Shown in pieces: positions 22,453-34,351 of a DNA stretch of 64,000 nucleotides. Numbering within the stretch: the first letter of the stretch is position 1; each line of letters opens with the position of its first letter. A model generated the notes under the pieces. It was not told where the DNA came from, made no database searches, and saw only the letters and a list, made by a program, of their open reading frames with translations. Source of the DNA: Reticulitermes speratus (lineage: Eukaryota > Arthropoda > Insecta > Blattodea > Rhinotermitidae); contig JAJKFL010000012.1 in NCBI GenBank assembly GCA_021186555.1, positions 5,432,894-5,496,893 of the forward strand, written 5' to 3'. The position numbers were made by a program, and so were the translations under genes.

Positions 22453-24149
22453 TTATTCTTTTATAATCAAATTACTTGTTGCATGTCGTAAGTAGAAGGC
22501 ACGGTGACTTCCTTTGCATAGGACGCACAAACATAAATTATTTTTGCTAAAGAAAATTAAACAACAATAAAAATGGACTAACAATAGTTAGAAAACATTT
22601 TCCTGTAAGTTTGTTTTCATAGAAATGACTTATTCATAGTGTAAGATGTTGCGTGACTAAATTATCACATACAGATATATTTCTCTTGTAACAGAAAGTG
22701 AATCGGTAAATTCATCTAAGCTTAAAATTTAATAAAGACAGATTAGATTATATGGTACATAAATAAAGTGATACATGAGTATCAGCTGGTAAACAACTAC
22801 CAACATAAAGCTGCGTAATTTCCCAGAAGATAGAAGATTATCAGTTATTTTGACATACAAGTTTATTATGACACATTAAGAAAGGCAAATTATTAGTGGA
22901 AGTTAGAGCTAGAATATCTTGTAGCTTAGTGCCAGGCTTCGCGAAGGCATAGATGACTGAATTTTTTTTGTTCACTTTTATGTAGTGCACAGTCACGTGT
23001 TCAGTATTTCGGACTGTCCGTATTTCTATAATAATCTTCATCAACTGCAAACAGAACTGAAGACTTCGACTCATTCCAGTTTCCTCCACTCAATAGTAAA
23101 GTTAAACAGGTTAAATATGTACAAAGTGACAGCGTGAAGTTTTCAGTAGGAATATCGTGCCGTGCGAAGGTAATAAATTTATGACAAGTTGCTTTTTTTT
23201 TAAACATTTTTAACATTTTATTTTGTACTAAGTAAAAATACATTTTGTAAGAAAACATAAGCTTTAAGATAAATTCGAAACACTGTAAGAAAAAATAATA
23301 ATATACTGGGAAATTCTTTTCATATTTATTCATCAAATATTAATTTTTAATTACGCAGTATTATTCATTCTGTAATTACAAAAATTATTCACTATGAATA
23401 CACTCAACAGCAGGATATTTGTTTAATAATTACCTGATGACGTATGTGATGGTTCCCTGATATTACCTTACACAATGTACATGTATTAGTGACGTAAAGG
23501 ACAGATATACACTGACGTACATGTTTCAGTAAATTAAAGTTTCTCAACAATACATTCATTAATTCTTTCATTATCTCAATGAAATATTTGTGGAATGGGA
23601 GATCCTATATTCTGGCCGCAATTCACTCCGACTTCACTTCCCGCTGAAACTATCTCCTACAATACATTTTTTTGTCGTAGTATAGTCAGATTATTTTTAA
23701 ATTTTAGCTACACGTTCTTATGAATTTGGAGTCGAATGCTTGATTAGAAGGAAGAGGAATGATGGGAAAATTTGAGGTGTGTTAGTACGTTAGATAAACT
23801 TTAAAACTGAGATAAAGGAAGGAATGAAATTTGAATTTGGACATACACAAAACACTGACTTGTTACGTAAATGTTTATTAACATATCTCAGTGGAATGGA
23901 CACTGCAGGTTGTCTCAGCATTCTTTTGAGAGTGACTGAAGAATATGTAGACATGTAGGGAAGAGAATTTCAAAGAAATGTAAATTGACATCAGTCTAAT
24001 CAGTGGTGGTCAGTGTGTCCGGCGTTTAAACATGTCTGTCATCACTTTGTATGTATTAAGTGACGCTAAAGAAAGTACTAGTCAATTGTGCAAGTGTCGC
24101 AACGAATGTGTTTGTTTAATGTACATGAATTAAGAGCAGATTGAAGTCG

Positions 24150-24305
24150 GGGAAGTGCTTGTTATCATTCGGTGCAGATCTTGTGTCTTACAGTTTGCTA
24201 TCCAAAATACAAAGATTAAGATATACAGAACTATAATTTTGCCTGTTGTTTTGTATGGGTGTGACACTTGGTCTTTCACACTGAGGGAGGAGCATAGGCT
24301 GATGG
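24150..24305 (+). mobile_element. LINE reverse-transcriptase fragment fused into gene 5
   Basis: The plus-strand frame reads KIYRTIILPVVLYGCDTWSF followed by TLREEHRL, a very common C-terminal RT motif of insect non-LTR elements. Its right edge abuts the gene 5 coding sequence in opposite orientation, so the insertion or recombination removed the SIAH C-terminal half. Confidence 0.8.
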
Positions 24306-24689
24306 ACAGGGCACCAGTCCAAGGACAATCGACGTCAGTTTTGTAAATGGACATTCTCTGCTCTGATAAAAACACTCTGACTCATGACTACTTATCTTAT
24401 CCACTGTAAACGTCTGTTTACAGCCAGCTTTCCTGTTGTTGCACGGATATATTGCAGCAGCAGCGATCCTCTCCAGAGTAATATTTCTGCCTTTAATAAA
24501 CTCTCCTTTACAAGTTGGACAAGTCGAAACACGTGACCTACAGCTGTTACAGATGTTGTGTCCGTTTTCACACATTTTGATTGGTGATGTCATGTACTCC
24601 AGACAGACCGGACACTCCAGTTCCTTTAACAGATCCCAATCAAGAAACTTGATGGCGGCCATTTTCTTCGTGTTGCTGGTCGACGCCAT
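24305..24689 (-). pseudogene. SIAH-like gene 5, truncated pseudogene
   Basis: The first about 120 codons are well preserved: N-terminus MASTSNTKKM, complete RING (CPVC...CPTC) and the first SIAH finger (C...C...H...C). After PFTKL four bases are missing relative to the PFTKLSDVDCPW-type sequence of its relatives, shifting the frame. Eight codons later the homology stops at the LINE fragment. No SINA domain is found to the left. As it stands it could encode a RING plus one zinc finger with a short novel tail, so a dominant-negative fragment is conceivable but unsupported. Confidence 0.85.
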
Positions 24690-24740
24690 TTGCTACACTT
24701 CGTCATCAGAAATATAAACAGAAGTAATTAATTACCGTCA

Positions 24741-24748
24741 TATAAATA
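24741..24748 (-). promoter_or_regulatory. TATA box of gene 5
   Basis: TATAAATA on the plus strand, 52-59 bp from the first ATG and about 80 bp from Met10; preserved although the gene is truncated. Confidence 0.45.
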
Positions 24749-25828
24749 CAAATACTTCTTAGACAAGACGCGATAAGCATTCGTAAGACTAATATATTGA
24801 CCTTTACACAGACACTTGAACACGTTAGACTAAAAGTAAAATTTATGGTCATGTTATAACCCACAGAAGGGACATTTTTGCATAAGCGGACATGAAGTTA
24901 TATGAATTTTTTTTGTTTTATCATTAACATTGAAAACGTCCCTCTTGTAATTATGCATAAATGACCCTAATTAATTTTAGAAGCCACGTTACAGATGACA
25001 GGAAAACATGTGAAGGACACAGATGTTTCGACTTGCATGAAAATAGGCGTGAAACATAGACTGAATGATCTCCTTTCGTGTCGTCTTTCAATACTTCAAT
25101 CACTTGAGAGGTAGGACGAAGCCCAAATTAATTTAAATCTAAAAATTCCAGGATGAAATTTCACATTAAGAAATTTAAGGCAACTGGTACCACATTGTTA
25201 CAGTTCCATATACGGTGGTTTAAAATTTAAACATGGTGAATAATCAGAGGAGCGAAGAAGAGCGTAAGACGAAGACCATACGATGCAAAAAAGGGAACGC
25301 ATGAAATCAAAGCAGACGGAGAAAGAAGCTGACAAGAATTTATCATTAACAGAATTCCTCACACTCACTATTTGAAAATTGCTTCAGTCGATGAAGAGAT
25401 TCAGCGAATTGCCAAGAAGCACGACAGAAGACTGCATAAACATCACAACATCGAGATGCTACAACTTCTCGACAACGCTGAACTAGTGCGACGGTTGGAC
25501 AGACTAAAACTATTCGAATTAGTTTAAGAGAAATGTGCCAAGTGACAGTTATCACAAGAATAAGTGATTAAGGAATTTTGTGGAGTACTTCAATGGGAGT
25601 ATGTCCACCACACAGATTGTACTTTATTCAAGAAGGATTTTTAATATAGCCCAGATACAATATCAATTGTAGGCACAGTAGAAAAAAAAAGAGAACTCAC
25701 TATGAGAGTCAGAAGCGAGAAGTAGTGGGGGTGTGAACAGACCCCACTCTTACTCGAGTATTCCATCTTCGATGAACCTGATCAAGGAACGGCTGTGGCT
25801 GCAGACTTGATAATTGAAAGACTAAGGG

Positions 25829-26725
25829 TTAGCACAATAAGCCTGAGGCTGCGTTGCGTCCGGAGCTAATGCCGACGGGCCCATAGACACAGAAGAAGAA
25901 GATGAAGAAGATGAGAGTCAGAAACAACAGGCAAAATTTCTTCCATTTTTTCCAAAAACCCACATTCAGCCTGTTTGTTCTTATTTCAATTTTACATGAC
26001 AAGTCTCCACTTTCACCAAAATACTCCTGTATAGTGCCATAATTAAGTGCGACACGCTTCCCAGGCTGCAAGTCGTTAAGACCACCTTGAAAGTAACTGT
26101 GACATTTACGACGCATTGCAATATATTCTTCAGAACTGCCAATCTTAATACCAAATGTGGAAACTTCAGATTCATTCTTATGACGGAAGTGATATACTGC
26201 ACAGCGAAAGGCTTCGTGTCCAATTTCCCAAGTCAAGTAAAATAAATCCCCCGAAATGAACACCGCTAGACGATCACGTCTTTCTGTAGAAAAATTCAGC
26301 AGATTAATTTTGAAAAGTTCTTCTGCTTCAGTGGCCTCACTGCCGTGTTCACTTCTTACGTGAGCCGCTATGTCTGACAGAAGACCAGTCCAGCTGCAGT
26401 CAACGTCCGATAATTTTCGAAATGGACATTCTTTGCTCTGAAACAAACACTCGGACTGATGGTTATGTATGTCGTCCGCTGTGAACATCTCTTTACAGCC
26501 AGCTTCCCGGTTCTTGCACGAATATGTTGCGGTAGCAGCAATCCTTTCCAGAGTAAAATTTCGGATGTTCGTAAATATTCCTGCACAAGTTGGACAGGCT
26601 GAAACATGTAGCCTACAGTTGGCACAGACGTTGTGTCCGTTTTCACACATTTCGATTGGTGACTTCATATACTCAAGGCATATCGGACACTTCAAGAAAT
26701 TGCAATAAGGGTGATTGTCGGCCAT
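25829..26725 (-). CDS. SIAH-like E3 ubiquitin ligase, gene 6, with SINE-derived hydrophobic tail
   Basis: 298 residues, intronless. RING at 13-47 (CPIC...CPTC), both SIAH fingers with all ligands, and a SINA domain through CKIEIRTNRLN at about 255. After that comes KKWKK, then an almost uninterrupted hydrophobic run at about 264-281 and a short polar end. The second half of this run (IFFIFFF onward) and the stop codon are encoded by a mini-SINE lying antisense to the gene (25831-25910), its GAA tail read as Phe/Ile codons. The tail could act as a C-terminal membrane anchor, which would be unusual for a SIAH protein, or may be destabilising. No TATA box as clear as in genes 3-5. Confidence 0.85.
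   Translation of the reverse strand: MADNHPYCNFLKCPICLEYMKSPIEMCENGHNVCANCRLHVSACPTCAGIFTNIRNFTLERIAATATYSCKNREAGCKEMFTADDIHNHQSECLFQSKECPFRKLSDVDCSWTGLLSDIAAHVRSEHGSEATEAEELFKINLLNFSTERRDRLAVFISGDLFYLTWEIGHEAFRCAVYHFRHKNESEVSTFGIKIGSSEEYIAMRRKCHSYFQGGLNDLQPGKRVALNYGTIQEYFGESGDLSCKIEIRTNRLNVGFWKKWKKFCLLFLTLIFFIFFFCVYGPVGISSGRNAASGLLC
25831..25910 (+). mobile_element. Mini-SINE forming the 3' end of gene 6
   Basis: Plus-strand AGCACAATAAGCCTGAGGCT...GCCGACGGGCCCATAGACAC then (GAA)n: the same element as 579-655 in the opposite orientation. I could not find a clean target duplication here. Confidence 0.75.
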
Positions 26726-27689
26726 TTTGTTCGTTGTGCTCCCAACCTGAATGGGTAAACATAAAAAATAGGAAAGTATTAAGTCACTTAGTCACACATA
26801 CGTCTTAGGCAGACAAGACACTACAGATACTAAGATTTTAACATACTGAATTAGAAAATGGCCGCTTAAGCATGTTAAAACAAACAGTAAAATTTCTGGT
26901 GATGTTATAACAAACAAAATCAACTTTCTGCCATATATTAGTATAAAATTATATGAATATTTATTGTTCTATAGTTAACTTTTAATCGCTCTCATATTTA
27001 AGTGTAAATTAAATTAAATTTTGTTATAAAAGTAAGAAGTCCTGTGAAGAAAACATGAAGCCTTCTCACAATATTCTATCTTACATAAACATAACAGTGG
27101 AAAATACAGTCATATAATTACAGAATAAACTTATATCTTCTCTTGTTTTTTTTTCAACAGTCTCATTACGTTGCAGGTGAAACGTCACAGTCAGTTCCAA
27201 TGTAAGGAATCCACGTTTAGTTCTACACGAAGAAGACTTTTTAAGATATTGGTATTGCCTACAGCATAATTAACAAGGTTATGTAGCAATTCCTATATAA
27301 TTCGGGGAATACACAACAGAGTAAACCAAATCCTATAAGAATGTTAACCTAATTCCTTAAGAATGAAAAAATATTATACAAAGATTTACAGTTGAACCCA
27401 GCTTACTTTTACACTCACAGATAAAAATTCCAAAATCGCTTTCATTATTTACACGACAATCAATAAACTTTAAATTATTAAAATTCATTTTAAAATACGG
27501 TAATTAATTCACCGCAGGATCCCGAATATGATCGTACTTAGACATCGTTTCTTAAAACCCCTACCTTCTATTAGAGAGCCTACAAATTACTTAATTTTAA
27601 TTAGATACGTTTTTTAACCCACGTCAGCTACACCATACTACATTTATTTGTATATTATTTGTAAAAGTATATGTAATACATTTTAAGGG

Positions 27690-27985
27690 TGATAAAAATC
27701 CGGAGCACCACTTCCTTCGGAGGGGAAGTAAAGCCGTCGGTCCCATGTCGTAGATTTACGGCATGTAAAAGAACCTTACGGGCATGAATAAAGATGTTGC
27801 GTAAGCCAAATTGCCTCCATTTCTCACCCAAGTCTCCTGACTGCCTGCCAGATGGCTCTGGCCGACACATCAGGTTAGATAGAACACTAGCGCGGCCAGT
27901 TGACCAGTCACCAACTGCCATGAATGCGCACGACTTAATAACCTCGAAAAGAGGAGGCCCGGGCCCATATAGGGCTGTTGAGCCA
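27690..27985 (+). mobile_element. Retroelement 3' end with SINE S1-like tail
   Basis: Contains GGGAAGTAAAGCCGTCGGTC and GTAGATTTACGGCATGTAAA, a motif I associate with a widespread insect retroelement 3' end, and closes with GGGCTGTTGAGCCATGG exactly as S1 SINEs do. A shared 3' end is typical of a SINE and the LINE that mobilises it. Confidence 0.55.
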
Positions 27986-28072
27986 TGGTTATTATTATAT
28001 ATTATTATATTATTATATTATATTATTATATTGTTATGTTATATTATATATTATTATATTATATTATTATAT
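27986..28072. repeat. (TTA)n-rich microsatellite
   Basis: Imperfect TTA/TATTA repeats directly after the retroelement tail; probably its 3' tail expanded. Confidence 0.8.
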
Positions 28073-28469
28073 GTAATACATTTTATTTTACGTCAAATAT
28101 TTTGCACTGATTTCATGCATGAATTCTTTGTAATAGTTCGAGATATCTTACTAGATTCGAAGTTCTATTTATCCACGTTTTATTTCGTTTTGTACAGCGC
28201 GACATGACTATAGGTGTAGCCGAAACGTGTAGCTGGTTTTAGTCCTTAAAATGTATGTTGTGTTGACGGATTATTTGTTGGTTTTATTAAATGTTACATA
28301 ATTATCACAGAGTTTTAAGAAGATTTTTACCTTAATTTTTTTCAAACACGTGTAGGTAAATTTTACTCACGAAAACTTCTTCTTGAACTGGGATCGGCCA
28401 TCCACGCTTTGGTATAGGACTAAGAATCTTCATAACTCTTACTGCACATCAAATATTATTTGGGTTATT

Positions 28470-28650
28470 AAATCAAGGAAGGTGAGAAGGAGACAACTTG
28501 GAAGACCTAGACGTATGTGGAAGAATAATATTAAAATTGACGTTTAAGAAATAGTGGCGGCGGTTTTGACCGTGATTAATTTGGTTCAGCTTGGCGTTCC
28601 ATGAAGTGCGTGAATTTCCTTGACTGGCTGAGAAACTAGCAGCTTCTAAA
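28470..28650 (+). mobile_element. LINE 3' fragment
   Basis: The broken frame RRQLGRPRRMWKNNIKI is the arginine-rich C-terminal motif of a non-LTR element, followed by decayed sequence related to 36,770-36,970. Confidence 0.6.
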
Positions 28651-28886
28651 GAAAGACTCTGCTGCAGTGAATTTATGTGAATTCCAATCTTAAAAACATC
28701 GAGTCAGTCCGCTGGTTAGGGTACCGAGGGATCGCAATTGGATTACCTGCAGGGGCAGAAATGTTTGGCTTCACAATGTCCAGACAGGCTATGGGGCCCA
28801 CCCAGTCTCTGTCCTTTGGGCACAGGGAAATTTTGGGTAGGATAAAGCGGCCGCCAAGTGAGGCTAAGCCCATAACTGCATGGGAT

Positions 28887-28988
28887 GTCTAAGTTAAGGT
28901 TGTGTGTATGTGTGGTGATATACCTGCACTGCCGCATGTCTAAGTTAAGATTGTGTATGTGTGGTGATATACTGCACTGCCGCATGTC
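28887..28988. repeat. Two-copy tandem repeat, about 50 bp
   Basis: The segment GCATGTCTAAGTTAAG...GGTGATATAC...TGCACTGCC occurs twice in succession. 28,680-28,886 before it is GC-richer and TE-like (GTCCAGACAGGCTATGGGGC), unassigned. Confidence 0.6.
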
Positions 28989-28989
28989 T

Positions 28990-31900
28990 GTAAGAGCGGT
29001 GTTAGAAAGTGCCTAGACTGCTTTATTTATTGTGTTTGATTCTTGATTTAATTACGATTTCCCATCTGCTTAAGATATACCTGTTTGATCTTTGCTAATT
29101 TTAATATCTATTGATTCGAAGTAACTTCACATATGTTGATATAATAATAATTTGTTTTGTCGTAATTCTCAATATTGTAAATTTAAATTTATTTATGCAC
29201 ACCCACGACATTTTATATGATGTCTTCTTTGTATCTACGTTCAGCCTGAGGATGACCTTCTTAGGCCGAAACATGTAGTTAAATTATTACGACATAACAA
29301 ATTGTTATTAATGAAAATGTGCAATTAGTTGGAATAAAGAGAGTGTAATTATTATATTGCGTGTAACATGTACAGTATTAGGTTGGTATATGTGACGTTT
29401 GGAGAGGAATATGTCACGAATGGCTCATTTATTAATTGAGGTGTATCCTGCTATTTTCCTGGAGAGACCGAAGACAACCACGGAAACACAGAAGTCAGGA
29501 TAACCGGTTTCCGTGTCGCCTTCTTAAACTGGGACCAAACGAATACAGAGCAAGGGTCAAGATCACGGCGGATTCTTACGCTGCGTTGAATGATAAGTTT
29601 GTTCCGACGTTTCGAAGGAACGCGTTGCTTCCTTCTTTAAAGCGATTGAATTTAATTTAGGTTGTTTCTGGAATGGCTGGGAAAAGGAACTGTGTCTATT
29701 GTATGGCTACACTGGGTGCAGTTCTTGCAGTTGTCCTATATAAATGACATTTTTTTTCCTAATTAATTCAGCTTCCACTCTGAAGATGAAGAGAGCACGT
29801 TCACACGAAACGTCGGTAAACTTACTCTGCACGTTGTAAAAGTCCAGAAGACTGTAATTTAAGGGTGCAAGTTGTAATGCGCCTGGCTTTACGACGTACA
29901 GACTGCATGTTTCACGTTTCCCTCCCAGAAACTGATGGACTGTATGCAGTGCCTTCCGCATAGCTAATTAAAGTTGACTGCTGTGATTGATTTGCTTGTC
30001 ATTACTTTCCTTCTTATAGTCACCGTAGTTACTGTAATTACCGCATGTCTGTACTAGCGCTGCTACTGCTCCCACAGCAGTCTTTAATTTGTGTGTTTAA
30101 CCTTCAGATCCATGACTACTTTCCCTCTCCAGTTCTGTTAATAATCGTATATTATGTTATAATGAATATTATATTGTATTATTATTACTATTATTATTTT
30201 ATTTTATTGTTGAGCAGTTCATTACCTCAGTACATACCCTGCATGTTCATAAAATATTTGATACATATATGACTTCAAAATTACATATTATTTAATTCTT
30301 AAATTAGCAAGTTTATTTTCTGACTTACAAACGTGCTATATTGCAGAATGTGTCATCCTTACAGTGTATGTCTGATAACATGGCGGCCGTATGAATTGTA
30401 GGGATCGGCTAGGTGACGTTAACTGAAGAAAACTGCAGGTGTTTTTCTGTAGCTTTCAATGCCGAAAATATTAATATTTGTCATTTTCATATTGTACATT
30501 TTCCCATGCAATTGTACACACAAGCTTATTTTCGGCTAACTGCGTAATTGGTTTTTAATGCTCATACATGTTTCGTTTGCTAACTGCATCCATCCTCAGG
30601 GTGCTATAGAAGTGTTGAAGATATGTGCAGCTGCTTATACAGTTTATCAAATATAAATAGTAACACATTTATACATATTAGTAAGTACAGTGCATTCACT
30701 TATGCAGTGAACACCGAATATCTAAATCTGCCATTTCCTGTGTATTATAAACTGTAAAGCAATCCTCTATCACCAGATGTCTCGATACTACGTTTTACGT
30801 AACTCTAATACTTGTTTCATAACTTCAGTAACACTGTACAGTTTGTAATGACACTAATATGTGTAAATATTCTGTCATTATACTTGACAACCTTCGTATC
30901 ATGCTGTACATGTTTTGAACAGTTGTAGCTCCCTGAGGATGGCTGCAATTTGCAGCCCGAACATGTAGGAGCATTAGACAAGATGTACATGATTTGAGAA
31001 TAAATGTGTGTACGAGTTTCAATGTTTTGGCGAGGCTATTTCTAACGGTAGGTCAACAAGGCGTATTTGTGCTTTTAACTTTTCTGTAAGTGAGCAGGTT
31101 TCGACTCCAAGCTTTTCAAAAGTAATGTAAGTTTTATCTGTATCACGCGCTTTGTCCTGGCATTGCAAAAAATAAATACGTAAAAGAAAAAACTCGCTTT
31201 GTGTAAATTTTAGGGAAAATGCCAGCGATATTTTAACACAACTGTAAGTTTAACTCGAATCCCTTGAACAGTTCGGCCATAATAATAGGTACGTTTGAAA
31301 TGTTTATCATTTTAGACCTCCAAAAACTCGTACACAAAACTGCGTCTAAAACAGCAGTCAACGGTACATTTATGCACTTCTTAGTTTTGAATGTGTGTAA
31401 TGTTCGTCATAATACTAATTAACACGATAACTGACAACGCAGTGCAGACAGTTCCTTACGAGGTATGAGTGAATTTACTGGTACTACTTGCTGCTTGAAT
31501 TGATTTGAAATTTGAAAAATCCTTTAAAATGCCCTATAAATTTTTGCAAGGAATAAATATTTGAAAAAAAAAAATAGGCGTAGAACTCCCCTTAGTTTAT
31601 ATTACCCGTTGTAATTCAACCGGCTTTACACCAGAACAAAATTTTGCACATTAAACGGCTTACCTTGAATTATCAAAACCACTTCACACGAGCACAAATC
31701 TACAGCAGTTTTAAAAGCGTCTTAATTCTGCCGATGACAGGCTTGAACTGACTGCTAGCAGGTACTGCCCCAGTTATGTGCGCGACCTGTGGTCACCGCA
31801 GGTACAGTACAGGCTTCACAAAATATTTGTCACTCTTCTCTGCTTCCATGCTGTGACTCCCCACTGAATACAAAAGTGTATTTGCTCTTTCAATGCCCAT
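28990..31900. other. Non-coding stretch with decayed hammerhead-like and foldback scraps
   Basis: No host gene is visible. Hammerhead-like pieces occur at 29,249-29,285 (CTGAGGA core, GAAACATGTA), 29,770-29,820 (CTGAAGA, GAAACGTCGG), 30,567-30,600 (minus) and 30,926-30,970. The last has a perfect GCTCC/GGAGC helix I and 7-bp helix II but only GAAC where GAAAC is needed. 31,020-31,900 shows nothing I can name. Confidence 0.5.
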
Positions 31901-31934
31901 GTGCTGTATTTGTTATACAAAGGTCTTAAAATGT

Positions 31935-32235
31935 GTAGAGCCGGGATGGCTCAGTCGGTATATTTAGTTGGATACGGGCTGGAAGACCGAGGATTTGTGG
32001 ATCGATTCCCAGAGCGGGTTGAATTTTTTCTCTTCATCAAAATATCCAAACCGCCTCTGTGCCCTCCCAACCTCTCATCAATGAGTTATTAATACTGTTT
32101 CTCCGGAGGCAAAGCAGCCGGAGCGTGAAGACCACCACTCACCTCCGTCAAGTACGACGTTACAAATAAGAGAAGCCATACCTCTGCTATCCCCATACGC
32201 CTTATTGGCATGCACAAGAACATCTTTACTTTAAA
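31935..32235 (+). mobile_element. tRNA-derived SINE, family S4
   Basis: The head GCCGGGATGGCTCAGTCGGT with a decayed B box (GATCGATTCCC) is followed by GCAGCCGGAGCGTGAAGACC and TATTGGCATGCACAAGAACA. A tRNA-like start with no completable tRNA. Confidence 0.7.
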
Positions 32236-32239
32236 ACGT

Positions 32240-33480
32240 TTCAGAATAAATAACTGTGAAGGAAGTGACGTTTGAGGTGTGTTCAGGTTTGTGACGCCGT
32301 GTACTTTCGTATGTATGTTCTAACCCGAAAATGAAACCTCAGTTTCATCTGAAACGTCGGTGTCCACGAACTGGCATGGCGTTAATTTTCTAAATTCTGT
32401 AATGTTGACGAGTAACACATAACGCTATACATGTGTACTCCAGTTGGGAGTATGCTAACTTGTTTGAGTTACTTCTTGAGAAAGTAATAGTAGCCATGAT
32501 ATTCAAGGGGGTCTCACGTTCCACGGAACCAGAATGTGAATTTCCTTACAAGATTCGATATTTTTACTGGGCGTTCATGGACATTATAGTAATTTGGGAT
32601 ATGGCGCATAGTAGTTTGTTAGATACCGACGTTTCGGAGGAAGTTGCGCGAAACCTCGGGGTTTTTGTACCACTCACAGCATGAAGATGGAGGCAAAAGT
32701 TTGCTCCGAAAAGTCGGTTAATATTTAGCAGGCAACACGGAGTCGTTTTCCAGAAGACTAATTTTCTTTTCCACAAATACTCACGTTCTGTCATATTTTA
32801 TCGAACTCCATACAAACGTTAGGAGATATGAACGGTGGAATAAGACACGAACTGCTTATTGTGACTTCTTTGCACAATCAGCGTCCTATTCAGCGGCTAC
32901 TGTGAGCTCTTTTCCCGGAATTAAAGCGGCCGAAGCGTGAAGCTGGTCATTTACCTCTACGTAGTGCCGGGACTAAGAATGAGTGGAACTCCTCTAGCGA
33001 AAAACGAAAAGCAGCTGTGGCCATTTTCACGATAACACTTTGCAATGTAATTAGCGCCGAGGTTAAAGAAAGAGTAGAGCTATACCTGTACTCCCCCTCT
33101 GGGCTTTCATGGCCTGTTTTCGGGTGAACTTTACCTTACCTTTAACTTAATTTTAAGTCTTCCTTTCTTTCCGTTATCCCTTTTTTATCTTTAGATCCTT
33201 CCCTCCCCTTGCTGTTAAAATAGTAATTTAAGGCGTATCTGTGTCTCTCAGATGTTACGTTCTGCTTTGGGGATCTGCTGCCTGTGCAAATACTTGAAAA
33301 CTACAGTCTGTATGGAAATGGCGGGAGAACAATGTTACCTACATGTGCAGAAGGGCCCCGCAGTAGATGCTACTGACGCACCGCAGCCTTGAGGCTTATT
33401 TTGAAACCCTGTGATGAATATGATTATATGATATATTAGATATATATAGGTATATGTGTATAACATATGCTTTTAATTAC
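32240..33480. other. TE-scrap region
   Basis: No gene. Contains a foldback-like piece (32,600-32,760, ACCGACGTTTCGGAGG ... GCTCCGAAAAGTCGGT), an S4 tail (32,905-33,005), an S2 tail on the plus strand (33,045-33,155) and a degenerate mini-SINE on the minus strand (33,345-33,405). Confidence 0.55.
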
Positions 33481-34351
33481 AACTGCATTAACGCGGTATT
33501 TAACGTGTCACTGTTTTATGTACATATAATTTAATTCTAAAATTCATGGTTTTGTCTTAAGGTATGTTTTGTTAGGATACTGCAAGTTGAGATCTCAACC
33601 GTACACAAGGATATTGTGAAATAATTAAGGTGTTGTACATAGAACTTTGCAGCCTGATGACGGCTGTTTACACTTGAGACGAAACGTGTTGCAGTAAAAC
33701 TTTTTAACACGTAAAGAATTGTTGTGGTTGATGGCTACAATGTTAGATTCTCTTTCCCTCAGGTGTCACATCCAAAACTTCATATGCACCTCGCCTCTCC
33801 CCATACGTACTACATGACCCACCCATCTCACAAAATTCTATGAATAATTGAATGAATTTGCACTATAAATTTTTTTTCATTTATGTACAATCTTAACATC
33901 TATATTTAAACCTACAGTCGCACATCTGTGACATAATTAGACAGTGCTGTGTTGTTTTTGTCGAATACTTCCCTGAAGATGGCCAAAACGTGTAGGAGGC
34001 TTGCTGTAGGATTGTATTGTATACTTTTGTATCTAAGTGTTGTGGAGGCGTTGGAATAAACATTGTATAATTATCTTATTGCACAGAACAGGGATAATAT
34101 TAAATTGTAGTTCAGTATATTGCAACGTTATATTTTGGTAGCAAACTGTACACAGAAGGTTCTGCACAGAATGATAGCAGGCATTTGATGAGAAAATGTA
34201 TAAATCCATCGATCAAGGATGTTTCCTCTTTTATGTCTGATAATTAATCAGAGAGTTTCTAATGGATTTTAGAGGCATATCTCTAATTAGCACAACATAA
34301 AATTTTACGTTTCACGGCATTCAAGATATATGTTGTGGTCGTTTCTTTTAT

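Larger units (their letters stand above)
22460..25230. repeat. Block U5 (SIAH-like gene 5 remnant with flanks)
   Basis: Begins with the U4-like 3' flank (22,460-22,840), then 23,120-23,680 matches the common 3' flank pattern. Two non-coding stretches, 22,840-24,150 and 24,750-25,230, hold no gene I can support. Confidence 0.65.
25230..27520. repeat. Block U6 (SIAH-like gene 6 with flanks)
   Basis: The 3' flank 25,233-25,370 matches 56,809-56,940, and the 5' flank 26,726-27,330 matches 58,891-59,470, so genes 6 and 7 come from one segmental duplication now split by about 30 kb. 26,790-27,690 contains no gene. Confidence 0.8.

Noticed and set aside
30920..30972. Hammerhead ribozyme with perfect helix I and II
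   Set aside because: The conserved GAAAC is GAAC; loss of one core A should abolish activity. Kept only as a decayed copy.
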